From Streptomyces sp. Sge12 (GTDB lineage: Bacteria; Actinomycetota; Actinomycetes; Streptomycetales; Streptomycetaceae), in contig NZ_CP020555.1 of the NCBI RefSeq assembly GCF_002080455.1, forward strand, positions 3,100,001 to 3,164,000: DNA of 64,000 nucleotides, written 5' to 3'. Of this stretch, positions 33,606 through 44,111 are shown in pieces. Below the pieces are notes generated by a model. The model was not told the DNA's origin. It saw only the letters and a list, made by a program, of their open reading frames with translations, and ran no database searches. Made by a program: the position numbers and the translations under genes. Positions within the stretch are counted from its first letter, which is position 1, and each line of letters opens with the position of its first letter.

Positions 33606-34682
33606 CGGCGGCTGTCCTCTCGGATCGCGGTGGCGGTGGCGGTGGCGGTGGCGGTGGCGGGCGCGGTGGACGGAGCGGTCGCGGTGGACGGAGCGGTCGG
33701 CGTCAGGTGGGCGCCGGTGTGGCGGGTCAGCTCCCACTCGCCCTGGCCGCGCTGCTCGCGCCAGACCGGCGCGGATCGCCGCCCCCGCGAGCATCACCTG
33801 GTAGAACGGGCCGCCGACGACGAGCTTGACGTAGTGCACGAAGCGGACGCGCAGACCGTACTGGCGGCCGAAGTCGTGCAGGCCGACGATCTCGAACACG
33901 AAGGTCACCATCGCCGTGACCAGGGGGAGGAAGGTGATGATCGCGATGCCGACCGGTACGTCGAGGAAGACGGCGACGGCGAAGTTGAGCGGGATGATCA
34001 CACCCGAGGCGGCCTGCATGAAGGGCGTCATCAGCGTGTAGCGGGCCAGCCAGCGCTGGCCGCGCCCGGGCAGCTGCTGCCAGTCCTTCTTCCGGTACAC
34101 CTGGAGGAACCCCTGGTTCCAGCGGGTGCGCTGCTTGAGCAGGCTGATCAGCGAGCCGGGCGTCTCCTCCCGGGTGACCATGTCGGAGTCGTAGGCGACG
34201 ACCACCTTCTTGCCGACCGACGACAGCCGCACCCCGAGGTCGCAGTCCTCTGCGAGGCAGTCCTGGTCCCAGCCGCCGGCCTCGCGCAGCACCTCGGTGC
34301 GCAGGAAGACGGTGTTGCCGCCGAGCGGGATGAAGCCCTTCTCGGCGTGCAGGTGCAGCCGGGAGCGGAACCAGAAGAAGTACTCCAGGCAGTTGCGCAG
34401 GCTGTACCAGCTGGAGTGGAAGTTGATGAGCTGGACCCCGCCCTGGACCACGTCGGCGCCGGTGGAGCGGAAGGCGTGGTCGACGTGGGCGAGCAGTTCG
34501 GGGTGGACCTGGTCCTCGGCGGAAGACGCCGACGATGTCACCGCGGCAGGACGGGAGGGCGTGTTGAGGGCCTTCGGCTTGTTCTTCTTCTCGTGGTGGT
34601 CGACGACGACCCGGACGCGGTCGGGCCGGCGGCCGGCGGCCCGTTCGGCGACGGCGGCGGTCCCGGGGTCGTTCGTCGGGTC
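33602..34682 (-). pseudogene. GT2 family membrane glycosyltransferase, truncated and frameshifted
   Basis: Encodes the C-terminal two thirds of a BcsA/CslA-like GT2 enzyme: VDHHEKKNKPKALNT, EDQVHPELLAHVDHAFRSTG, FIPLGGNTVF, AEDCDLGVRLSSVG and the QxxRW-like KQRTRWNQGFLQVYRK, then membrane helices. Three indels are visible: near 34560 and near 34521 (together they scramble ALPSCRGDIVGVFDAED, destroying a catalytic Asp motif but restoring frame), and near 33770, after which the expected tail REQRGQGEWELT is out of frame. The first part of the enzyme (N-terminal helices and first Asp motif) is absent upstream of 34682. First gene of the glycan operon. Confidence 0.75.
33626..33663. repeat. Hexanucleotide repeat at the end of the GT2 gene
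   Basis: About six copies of GGTGGC. In the GT2 frame it encodes alternating Ala-Thr on the minus strand. Copy changes would not shift the frame. Confidence 0.6.
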
Positions 34683-34841
34683 GGATCAGCGCCCACCATG
34701 AAGCACGCGGGAGATCGCGTGAGATAGCGCACGCGACCGACGCAGGAGCGCCCGGCGTTGCGTCGTCCACGCGCGAGACCCGATAGCGCACGTTTCCCAA
34801 CTCATGCACGCGCAACCGGAATTGACGGTACTCCGCCGCTT

Positions 34842-36894
<2,053 letters not shown>

Positions 36895-36921
36895 GGCCCC
36901 ATCCTGCCGCACGGGGTCGGA

Positions 36922-37325
36922 TCACGGCCGCAGGAGCGGGGTCAGGTCGGCGGTCCAGGTCGTGCGGGTGCGGGTCCAGGTGGCCGGGCAGTCGGCGCGG
37001 GCCGCGGTGGCCAGGGAGGGGACCGCGCAGCGGTGGGATTCCGCTCGGGCCGCGTCCGGGGCGTGCTCGTCGTCGGGGTCCGGGGTGGGGTCGGCGGCCG
37101 CCGCGAGGTCGTACGCGCGGGCGGCGGTGAGCAGGGTGGTTCCGCCCTCCGGGGTGCGCAGGAGCATGAACTGAAGCGGTCGGCGGCGTCCGTCCTCGGC
37201 GCGGCCGTCGGTCGCGGACGGGGTGCTGACTCGCTCTGAAGGTCGGCGTCCTCGAACAGTTTCCGGTCCTCCGTCAGGTCGTCGTAGCAGAGCTCGATCC
37301 GGCGGGTCGCGGGGTCGTAGCCGCG
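36922..37325 (-). pseudogene. Remnant of a DUF4344 putative metallopeptidase
   Basis: Two pieces in different frames resemble DUF4344 proteins. The first (37322 to about 37230) reads GYDPATRRIELCYDDLTEDR; the second (about 37170 to 36922) reads FMLLRTPEGGTTLLTAARAY, then DEHAPDAARAESHRC. The segment between, which in full proteins should carry the HExxH zinc motif, is missing or scrambled, and the N-terminal half is absent. A non-functional fragment in this sequence. Family assignment is from memory of the domain pattern. Confidence 0.55.
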
Positions 37326-37398
37326 TCACCCACTCGGTTGAGATTTCTCTGTCGCGGGATCATGCGGGAGCAGCAGTGCATCGCGGTGAGTCGCTGAT

Positions 37399-39399
37399 GT
37401 GTCGTTCAACCCAGTTGCTGTTTTCCGACCGGACTGCTACGAGGAAGAGCACTTCCCTCTGAACTGGTGTGCCGTATTTTGCAGCGGGACCACCTGGGGG
37501 CGTGAGCCGGACCCTGCAGAGCCGGAGCCGGCGCCGGAGTACGACCCGAGGGGTAGGGCGCGGGCTGCGGCGGTTCGGCTGCGTGGGCCGCGGCCGACGG
37601 GGCGGTGGGCTGGGTCTACCGGCGCGCAGGAATCGCGGGGGGCGCGACGACGAGAGCGCCGGAGGCCCGCGCCGCGGCGCGCGCGCGGCGACGGGCGCCG
37701 TGTGACGGCGGTTGCCGCTGGCCGGGGGGCGGGCGTCGCTCTGCGGCAGCGGCCGCGGCGCCGACGTACCGGAGGCGGCGGGCGGACGCAGACGGCGGCG
37801 CGGTCGGCGGCGGACGTGGCCGCGCACGAGCGGCTGATCCGCACCTACGCGCAGCTCGCGGACTCGGTGATCCGGATGGTCGACGGGAAGATGTCGACGC
37901 GGGCGGACCAGTTCGGGGGCCACGGTTTCGCCTCGCTGGATGCGGCGCTGCGGTGGCTGGACGACGAGTCGAGCTTCATCACGGCGGCGCTGCGGCATTC
38001 GGAGGGGGTGGACCAGCAGGCGGTGCTCGACCTGCTGGGTGCGCTGTGCGACTTCTGCCTGCTGCGCGGGGACCTGTACCGGCTCGGTGAGATCGACGAG
38101 CTGACGCAGGCGGTGGCAGCGGGCCAGAACGGGGTGAAGGGACAGCAGGGGCGCCTGGTGCGGTCGGTGCAGTGGCGTACGGGTATCGCGGCGCGCCAGC
38201 TGGGCGAGCTGGACAAGGCCCGCACCACACTGGCCTCGGTGGTGGACCAGTACATGGAGGCCGATCAGGAGGCGGGGGCGGCGATGGCGCTGATCTCGCT
38301 CGGCATCACCCTGCACCACCAGGGCAATCTGCCGGAGGCTGCGGTGCGGATCCGGGAGGCGCTGGTCCTCCAGGAACCGCCGGAGCTGGCGGGTGACCGG
38401 GCGTGGGGGCTGCACGCGCTGGCGGCGGTGGAGCGGGACCGGGCGCACCTGGCGGAGGCGGCGCGGCTGCTGGAGACCTCGCTGGCGCTGCACCGGGAGA
38501 GCGAGAGCGTCCACGGCGAGGCGTGGGCGCATTTCCAGCTGGGCCAGGTGCACCTGCGGTTCGGGGACGTGGAGCGGGCGGAGGCGGAACTGCGGCGGGC
38601 GCTGGAGCTGTACGGGCGTACCCGCGACGACCGCGGTGAGGCCTGGGCGCTGACGCAGCTGGGCCGGGCCCGCGTGGTGGACGGGGATCCGGGGCCGGCG
38701 GCGGACGGGCTGCGGGAGGCGCTGGCCCGGCACCGGGAGGCGGAGGACGCGCGGGGCGAGGCGTGGACGCAGTACTACCTCGGGCAGGCGCTGGAGGAGG
38801 GCGGCTCGCGCGACGAGGCGGTACGGGAGCTGGAACGGGCCCGGACTATGTTCTCGCGGATGCGGGACGTGTACGGGCTGGCGTACGCCCGCCACCATTC
38901 GGGCCGGGTGACGCGGGACCAGCGGGCGGCGCAGACGGGAAACCTTCGGAACTCCGGGTTCGCCCGGCAGCTGCTGGTGGACGCGCGGGCGGATTTCCGG
39001 CGGATCGGGCTGGCCCACGGCGAGGCGTGGACCTGCCTGGAGCTGGCGGTGATCGACGCGGGCAACGGGCGGCTGTCGCAGGCGCTGGGCCTGTGCGAGG
39101 AGGCCGTGCGGCTGTTCATCTCGTACGGGGACCGGCGCGGGGAGGACTGGGCGCGGTTCCTGCGGTGCACGATGCTGCCGTACGCCGTGCCGGCGGCGCC
39201 GGAGGAGGCGCGGGCGGAGCTGGCCCGGCTGGCGGAGGCGCCGCATCCGGCGCGGGACGGCCGGCTGGAGGACTGCCTGGAGACGTACGGGGTGGTCCTG
39301 GGCCGCGGGGTGGACCCGGCGGAGGGCTGGCAGGCGTGGCGGCTCGGCCTGGTCCCGAACCTGCACGCGCGGGAGGTAATGGGAGTCCCCCGAACCTGA
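37399..39399 (+). CDS. Tetratricopeptide-repeat protein, probably lacking its N-terminal NTPase domain
   Basis: From about 37815 on, the frame encodes a long helical repeat protein: FASLDAALRWLDDESSFITA, then at least six TPR-like units (SLGITLHHQGNLPEAAVRIR, AWAHFQLGQVHLRFGDVERA, AWTQYYLGQALEEGGSRDEA) and the end GWQAWRLGLVPNLHAREVMG. Similar Streptomyces proteins carry an NB-ARC-like ATPase before this part. Here the 400 bases before 37815 encode an Arg/Ala-rich, non-protein-like stretch and begin with a locally lower-GC segment (37390-37490), so the true N-terminus appears missing. Start position is uncertain. Confidence 0.6.
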   Translation: MSFNPVAVFRPDCYEEEHFPLNWCAVFCSGTTWGREPDPAEPEPAPEYDPRGRARAAAVRLRGPRPTGRWAGSTGAQESRGARRRERRRPAPRRARGDGRRVTAVAAGRGAGVALRQRPRRRRTGGGGRTQTAARSAADVAAHERLIRTYAQLADSVIRMVDGKMSTRADQFGGHGFASLDAALRWLDDESSFITAALRHSEGVDQQAVLDLLGALCDFCLLRGDLYRLGEIDELTQAVAAGQNGVKGQQGRLVRSVQWRTGIAARQLGELDKARTTLASVVDQYMEADQEAGAAMALISLGITLHHQGNLPEAAVRIREALVLQEPPELAGDRAWGLHALAAVERDRAHLAEAARLLETSLALHRESESVHGEAWAHFQLGQVHLRFGDVERAEAELRRALELYGRTRDDRGEAWALTQLGRARVVDGDPGPAADGLREALARHREAEDARGEAWTQYYLGQALEEGGSRDEAVRELERARTMFSRMRDVYGLAYARHHSGRVTRDQRAAQTGNLRNSGFARQLLVDARADFRRIGLAHGEAWTCLELAVIDAGNGRLSQALGLCEEAVRLFISYGDRRGEDWARFLRCTMLPYAVPAAPEEARAELARLAEAPHPARDGRLEDCLETYGVVLGRGVDPAEGWQAWRLGLVPNLHAREVMGVPRT

Positions 39400-39584
39400 C
39401 CGCGTCGGGCCCCGGCGGACCGGTCACGACACGCCCCGCGGATCTGACCCGGTCGGCCCGGCGGAGCGGTCACGACGGACCCGATGGGCGGGTCGGCGGA
39501 CCTGACCGCGTCGGGCCCCGGCGGACCGGTCACGACACGCCCCGCGGATCTGACCCGGCCGGCTCCGCGGAGCGGTCACGGCGG
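39394..39584. repeat. Direct duplication, two copies of about 84 bp, 106-bp period
   Basis: Copies begin at 39394 and 39500 with ACCTGACCGCGTCGGGCCCC. The first starts inside the last codons of the TPR gene; the second is intergenic. They differ at a handful of positions. The following 200 bases to 39779 hold no recognisable gene. Confidence 0.7.
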
Positions 39585-39779
39585 GGCCGGGACGGCGGCC
39601 GCCGCGCGGGCACGATCAGGTGGACGGGGTCGTCCGGGGGACAGCGCGCGGCCGTCCCTCGTCGTGGCCCGGCCGTCCGGCGACGCGTACGCCGTACACC
39701 CGCGCGTGCCGGAACCGCCGCCCCACCGGTTGTCCCGGGCGGGGCGGCGCAACACGCGGCGGTCCCGGCCCGACAGGGC

Positions 39780-40013
39780 CTACGGGGCCCGGGTGCCGTC
39801 CGTGCCGGGGGCGGCCGGGGCGGCGGGCTCCGGGGCCTCCTGGAAGTCCACCCGGCCCATGTGCCGGTTCATCGACTTCATCAGGGCCCACACGCCGATG
39901 GCGAGGGCCGCGAACACGACGAATCCGAGGAGGCCGGGCGTCACCTTGTTCTTGTCGAAGGTGTCACCCGCCAGCGGAAGGAGCTGGGTCAGTGCTGCCT
40001 GCGTAGCGCTCAT
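39780..40013 (-). CDS. Small membrane protein downstream of mca (77 aa)
   Basis: A 77-residue protein with one membrane helix (about 27-48, PGLLGFVVFAALAIGVWAL) and a Pro/Ala-rich cytosolic or extracellular tail. It follows mca with only 2 bases between them, so they are surely co-transcribed. No domain recognised; a role with mca is inferred from position. Confidence 0.75.
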   Translation of the reverse strand: MSATQAALTQLLPLAGDTFDKNKVTPGLLGFVVFAALAIGVWALMKSMNRHMGRVDFQEAPEPAAPAAPGTDGTRAP

Positions 40014-40015
40014 AG

Positions 40016-40897
40016 CTACGCATTCTCCCGGATGCCCGCGAAGAGGTCGGACTCGGGGAGGGAAGTGTCGACGAGCGACTTCGCCAGCTCGTACTCCTCG
40101 GTGGGCCAGACCTCCTTCTGGATGTCCATCGGGACGCGGAACCAGCCGCCGTCCGGGTCGATCTGCGTGGCGTGGGCGATGAGCGCCTTGTCACGGATCT
40201 CGAAGAAGTCGGCGCACGGCACGTGGGTGGTCAGGGTCCGCTCCTTGCGCTCGAACTCCTTCCACCGCTCCAGCCACTCCCCGTAGGGGGACTCCAGGCC
40301 GCGCGCGAGCAGCGCCTCGTGGAGGGCGACGGTGCGCGGCTTGTTGAAGCCCTGGTTGTAGTAGAGCTTCTGCGGCTGGTAGGCCGGGCCGTACTCGCTC
40401 TCCGGGTACTTCTCGGTGTCGGCCGCGCTCTCGAAGGCCAGCATGGAGATCTTGTGGGTCATGATGTGGTCGGGGTGCGGGTAGCCCCCGTTCTCGTCGT
40501 AGGTGGTGACGACCTGCGGCTTGAAGGCGCGGATCTTCTTCACCAGCTCGCCGGCGGCCTCGTGGACGTCCGCGAGCGCGAAGCAGCCCTCGGGCAGCGG
40601 GGGCAGCGGGTCGCCCTCCGGGAGGCCGGAGTCGACGTAGCCGAGCCATTCCTGGTCGATGCCGAGGATGTCGCGCGCCTCGTCCATCTCCTTGGCGCGG
40701 ACCTCGTGGATGTTCTCCTCGATGTACTTGTCGCCCTGGAGCTTGGGGTTCAGGATCGAGCCGCGTTCGCCACCGGTGCAGGTGACGACCAGCACGGGGA
40801 TCCCCTCGGACACGTACTTGGCCATGGTGGCCGCGCCCTTGCTCGACTCGTCGTCGGGGTGGGCGTGGACGGCCATCAGTCGAAGCTGCTCGGTCAA
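40016..40897 (-). CDS. mca: Mycothiol S-conjugate amidase
   Basis: A 293-residue zinc hydrolase of the LmbE/MshB family that cleaves mycothiol S-conjugates to a mercapturic acid and GlcN-inositol, a detoxification step of actinobacteria. The zinc motif is AVHAHPDDESSKGAA (about 9-23), the third ligand is in GGYPHPDHIMTH, and TCTGGERGSILNPKLQGDKY is typical of Mca rather than MshB. The start chosen is TTG at 40897 because AGAGGA lies 6 bases upstream and the length (293) matches the family; longer starts cover the promoter of the divergent gene. Confidence 0.93.
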   Translation of the reverse strand: MTEQLRLMAVHAHPDDESSKGAATMAKYVSEGIPVLVVTCTGGERGSILNPKLQGDKYIEENIHEVRAKEMDEARDILGIDQEWLGYVDSGLPEGDPLPPLPEGCFALADVHEAAGELVKKIRAFKPQVVTTYDENGGYPHPDHIMTHKISMLAFESAADTEKYPESEYGPAYQPQKLYYNQGFNKPRTVALHEALLARGLESPYGEWLERWKEFERKERTLTTHVPCADFFEIRDKALIAHATQIDPDGGWFRVPMDIQKEVWPTEEYELAKSLVDTSLPESDLFAGIRENA

Positions 40898-41004
40898 AAC
40901 AGGATCCTCTGCGATTCGGCGCGACACTCAGCTCCTATAGTGACCGAACTGGGGGGCGGAAAATTCCAGGGGTGACCGAGCCGTCCCCGGCGAGAGGAAC
41001 GATC

Positions 41005-41418
41005 ATGAGCGCGGTGCGCGAGGGACTGCCCGAGGGCCGGTACGGCCGGTCGGCGGACGAGCGTACGGACCGAAAGCTCAAGATCATCGGATCGGTGCTG
41101 GGTGTCGCGCTACTGGGCGTGATCGGCTGGATCGGCTGGGACTACATCGCGGGCCAGAGCGTGAGCGCCGAAGTGATTAAATTCCAGGTGATTTCGGACA
41201 CCGAGGTGAAGGTGCACCTGGAGGTCCGCAAGGAGTCCTCGGTCACCGGAGTCTGCTCCCTGAGCTCCCAGGACGAGGGGCACGGCGAGGTGGGCCGCGC
41301 GGACTTCACCTTCGCCCAGCCCGTGTCGCGGGTGGACGAGGTCGTCACCCTGAAGACCACCACGCGGGCCACCATGGTCGAGCTGGTCGGCTGCCAGCCG
41401 GCGGCCTCCTCCCACTGA
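41005..41418 (+). CDS. DUF4307 membrane-anchored protein
   Basis: A 137-residue protein: a charged N-terminus (GRYGRSADERTDRKLKI), one membrane helix (about 31-52, GSVLGVALLGVIGWIGWDYI) and an extracytoplasmic beta-sandwich-like domain with FQVISDTEVKVHLEVRK and a Cys pair (GVCSL, VGCQP). This matches DUF4307, common beside mca in actinobacteria. ATG 41005 has GAGAGGAA at good spacing; a GTG at 40972 is an alternative. Divergent from mca. Function unknown. Confidence 0.82.
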   Translation: MSAVREGLPEGRYGRSADERTDRKLKIIGSVLGVALLGVIGWIGWDYIAGQSVSAEVIKFQVISDTEVKVHLEVRKESSVTGVCSLSSQDEGHGEVGRADFTFAQPVSRVDEVVTLKTTTRATMVELVGCQPAASSH

Positions 41419-41440
41419 GGCGCGCAGAGGGTTGAAGACG

Positions 41441-41466
41441 CGCCCCACGAGGCAATGAGCCTCTGG
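41441..41466 (+). terminator. Hairpin with T-rich tail after the DUF4307 gene
   Basis: CCCCACGAGGC (41443-41453) pairs, with one bulged base, with GCCTCTGGGG (41458 on), followed by a pyrimidine run containing TTTT. It separates the DUF4307 gene from greA. Confidence 0.6.
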
Positions 41467-41556
41467 GGTCCTCCCCCTTTTCTTCCCGAATTGTTAGGCT
41501 CGTGGTTTCGTCCGCCGCTGGCGGCCAGTAGTCCCCTGTACCGACGAGGAGCACCC

Positions 41557-42054
41557 GTGACCCAGACGAGCGAAAGCGTCACCTGGCTGACCCAGGCGGC
41601 GTACGACCAGCTGAAGGCGGAGCTGGACTACCTCTCTGGTCCCGCCCGCACGGAGATCGCCACGAAGATCGCAGCCGCCCGCGAGGAGGGCGACCTGCGT
41701 GAGAACGGTGGCTACCACGCGGCGAAGGAGGAGCAGGGCAAGCAGGAGCTCCGGGTCCGCCAGCTCACGCAGCTCCTGGAGAACGCCAAGGTCGGCACCG
41801 CGCCGGCGTCCGACGGTGTCGTGGCCCCGGGCACGCTCGTCAAGATCGCCTTCGACGGCGACGAGGACGACACCATGGAGTTCCTGCTCGCCTCGCGCGA
41901 GTACGCGTCCTCGGACTTCGAGACGTACTCCCCCCAGTCCCCGCTGGGCAGCGGTGTCCTGGGCAAGGCGATCGGCGAGGACGCCGAGTACGAGCTGCCG
42001 AACGGCAAGAAGGCCTCGGTCAAGATCCTGGACGTCAAGCCCTTTACCGGCTGA
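41557..42054 (+). CDS. greA: Transcription elongation factor GreA
   Basis: A 165-residue factor that enters the RNA polymerase secondary channel and stimulates cleavage of backtracked RNA. The N-terminal coiled coil (about 5-80) has WLTQAAYDQLKAELDYLSGP and AAREEGDLRENGGYHAAKEE with the two acidic tip residues. The C-terminal FKBP-like domain ends SPLGSGVLGKAIGEDAEYEL. The GTG start has GAGGAG 6-7 bases upstream. Length is usual. Ends before a perfect hairpin. Confidence 0.95.
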   Translation: MTQTSESVTWLTQAAYDQLKAELDYLSGPARTEIATKIAAAREEGDLRENGGYHAAKEEQGKQELRVRQLTQLLENAKVGTAPASDGVVAPGTLVKIAFDGDEDDTMEFLLASREYASSDFETYSPQSPLGSGVLGKAIGEDAEYELPNGKKASVKILDVKPFTG

Positions 42055-42103
42055 TCACCCTCGGTCACCCTTTGCTGCCCGACCCGTACTGATCCGTACG
42101 CCC

Positions 42104-42135
42104 GATGCCCGGCCGGTCTCCACCGGCCGGGCATC
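42104..42135. terminator. Perfect 14-bp hairpin between greA and the ABC permease gene
   Basis: GATGCCCGGCCGGT (42104-42117) pairs fully with ACCGGCCGGGCATC (42122-42135) across a 4-base loop. The genes converge on it, so it can serve both. Confidence 0.8.
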
Positions 42136-42166
42136 CGCGTTTCCCCCGCCTGCCCGCTGCGTTCCC

Positions 42167-42961
42167 TCAGCCGTCCGCGCCGCGGTACTTGCGGACCGCG
42201 AGGCTGCGGAAGACCACGATGATCAGGACCGACCAGATCAGCGAGGCCCAGATCGGGTGGACCATCGGCCAGGCGTCGGATTGGGAAACGCCCGGGTTGC
42301 CGAAGAGTTCGCGGCAGGCCTGGACGGTGGCGCTGAAGGGGTTCCATTCGGCGATGGGCTGGAGCCAGCTCGCCATGTTCTCGGTGGGGACGAAGGCGTT
42401 GGAGATGAAGGTGACGGGGAACAGCCAGATCAGGCCGCCCGAGGTGGCCGCCTCCGGCGTGCGGACCGACAGGCCGATCAGCGCGCCGATCCAGGAGAAG
42501 GCGTAGCCGAGGAGGAGCAGCAGGGCGAAGCCCGCGAGGACCTCGCCGGCGGTCGTGTGGGTGCGCCAGCCGACGAGGAGGGCGACGACCGCCAGCACCA
42601 CCATGGTCAGCGTGGTCTGCATCAGGTCCGCCAGGGTGCGGCCGGTCAGCACCGCGCCGCGGGCCATGGGCAGCGAGCGGAAGCGGTCGATGAGGCCCTT
42701 GTGCATGTCGTCGGCGATGCCCGCGCCGGCGCCCGCGGTGGCGAAGGTGACGGTCTGGGCGAAGATGCCCGCCATCAGGAACTCCCGGTAGGCGCTGGCG
42801 CTGGTCGAGCCGCCGATCACCATCGAGCCGCCGAAGACGTAGCTGAACAGCACCACGAACATGATCGGCTGGATCAGCCCGAAGATCACCATCTCGGGGA
42901 TCCGGGTGAGCCGGATGACGTTGCGCCGGGCGATGACCAGGGAGTCGCTCAGGCCGCTCAC
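42167..42961 (-). CDS. ABC-2 type transporter permease (DrrB-like)
   Basis: A 264-residue membrane protein with six predicted helices and the ABC-2 pattern FSYVFGGSMVIGGSTSASAY, GLIDRFRSLPMARGAVLTGR and SFVFISNAF-like WLFPVTFISNAFVPTENM. It forms the channel of an exporter with the ATPase encoded just upstream. The GTG start overlaps the ATPase stop by 4 bases. DrrAB-type pairs export hydrophobic drugs or lipids; the substrate is unknown. Confidence 0.9.
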   Translation of the reverse strand: MSGLSDSLVIARRNVIRLTRIPEMVIFGLIQPIMFVVLFSYVFGGSMVIGGSTSASAYREFLMAGIFAQTVTFATAGAGAGIADDMHKGLIDRFRSLPMARGAVLTGRTLADLMQTTLTMVVLAVVALLVGWRTHTTAGEVLAGFALLLLLGYAFSWIGALIGLSVRTPEAATSGGLIWLFPVTFISNAFVPTENMASWLQPIAEWNPFSATVQACRELFGNPGVSQSDAWPMVHPIWASLIWSVLIIVVFRSLAVRKYRGADG

Positions 42962-43983
42962 TTCGCCTCCTCCTTCCGGGCCGCCTTGTGGCCCTTGGCC
43001 TCGGGACCGGCCGCCGCCGCGTCGGCGTTCTCCTCCGCCTGCTGTTCGGCCGCGCGACCGGTCAGGGAGATGAACACGTCGTCGAGGGTGGGGCGGCGCA
43101 GCCCGATGTCGTCGATCTCGATGCCCCGGCCGTCCAGCTCGCGGATGACCTCGGCGAGCAGCTTGGCGCCGCCCGACACGGGCACCGTCAGCTTGCGGGT
43201 GTGCTCCTCGACCGTGGTCTCGCCCTTGCCGAAGCCGGCGAGGACCTCGCGCGCGGTGGCGATGTGGTCCCGCTCGTGGACGACGACCTCCACGCGCTCG
43301 CCGCCGGTACGGGCCTTGAGCTGGTCGGAGGTGCCGCGGGCGATGACCTTGCCGTGGTCGACCACGCAGATGTCGTGCGCGAGGTGGTCGGCCTCCTCCA
43401 GGTACTGGGTGGTGAGGAGCAGGGTGGTGCCGCCGGCGACCAGCTCCTGGATGATCCCCCACAGCTGCAGGCGGTTGCGGGGGTCCAGGCCGGTGGTCGG
43501 CTCGTCCATGAACATCACCGGCGGGCTGACGACGAGGGCGGCCGCGAGGTCGAGGCGCCTGCGCATACCGCCGGAGTACGTCTTGGCCGTGCGGTCGGCG
43601 GCGTCGCCGAGGTTGAAGCGTTCGAGGAGTTCCTCGGCCCGGACCTTGGCCGCCTTCGCCTTCATCTGGTAGAGCTGGCCGACCATCTGGAGGTTCTCAC
43701 GGCCGGTCAGGTACTCGTCCACAGCCGCGAACTGGCCGGACAGGCCGATGGAGCGGCGGACTTCGTTGGGGTGCTTGAGCACGTCGATGCCGGCGACGAC
43801 GGCCTTGCCGCTGTCGGGCCGGAGGAGGGTGGTCAGGACGCGTACGGTCGTGGTCTTGCCCGCGCCGTTCGGGCCGAGCAGACCCAGGACGGTGCCTTCG
43901 GGGACATCGAGGTCCACGCCGTCCAGAGCCCGTACATCGCCGAAGGTCTTGACCAGACCTTCGGCGTAGATAGCGCCTGGCAT
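42958..43983 (-). CDS. ABC transporter ATP-binding protein (DrrA-like)
   Basis: A 341-residue ATPase. Walker A GPNGAGKTTTVRVL (about 38-51), signature YSGGMRRRLDLAAAL (about 138-152) and Walker B VMFMDEPTTGLDP (about 158-170) are intact. The DrrA-type C-terminal domain (DUF4162-like, about 215-315) includes RRPTLDDVFISLTGRAAE, and a Lys/Ala-rich tail follows. Start MPGAIYAEGLVK has GGGAGAAT upstream. An inverted GAAT/ATTC repeat lies 20-35 bases upstream. Translationally coupled with the permease. Confidence 0.93.
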   Translation of the reverse strand: MPGAIYAEGLVKTFGDVRALDGVDLDVPEGTVLGLLGPNGAGKTTTVRVLTTLLRPDSGKAVVAGIDVLKHPNEVRRSIGLSGQFAAVDEYLTGRENLQMVGQLYQMKAKAAKVRAEELLERFNLGDAADRTAKTYSGGMRRRLDLAAALVVSPPVMFMDEPTTGLDPRNRLQLWGIIQELVAGGTTLLLTTQYLEEADHLAHDICVVDHGKVIARGTSDQLKARTGGERVEVVVHERDHIATAREVLAGFGKGETTVEEHTRKLTVPVSGGAKLLAEVIRELDGRGIEIDDIGLRRPTLDDVFISLTGRAAEQQAEENADAAAAGPEAKGHKAARKEEAK

Positions 43984-44111
43984 AGGGATTCTCCCAGTGA
44001 ATCGGGCCAGTAGAATCAGTGCATTCAGGGCATTTCTCTGCAAATACTATGGGCGGGGGGCTGGTCCTGCTCGGCCGATCGGGGGATGTTCGCGGTCGGG
44101 GGTTTCAGACT

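Noticed and set aside
31899..34541. A genuine 880-residue fusion of GT2 and GT39 enzymes
   Set aside because: The joining segment is an Arg/His-rich frameshifted stretch; in the next frame the GT2 tail continues and stops in a GTGA overlap with the GT39 start, so the fusion is an indel artefact.
30735..34727. Plus-strand open frame of 1330 codons opposite the glycosyltransferase operon
   Set aside because: It is the antisense shadow of high-GC coding sequence; Gly/Arg/Val-rich with no domain, and the minus strand holds clear enzymes.
39620..39891. Short frames in the gap between the TPR gene and the small membrane gene
   Set aside because: No ribosome sites, Pro/Arg/Gly-rich composition and no domain.
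43948..43964. CTTGACCAGACCTTCGG as a DasR-like site
   Set aside because: It lies inside the ABC ATPase coding sequence and lacks the palindromic half.
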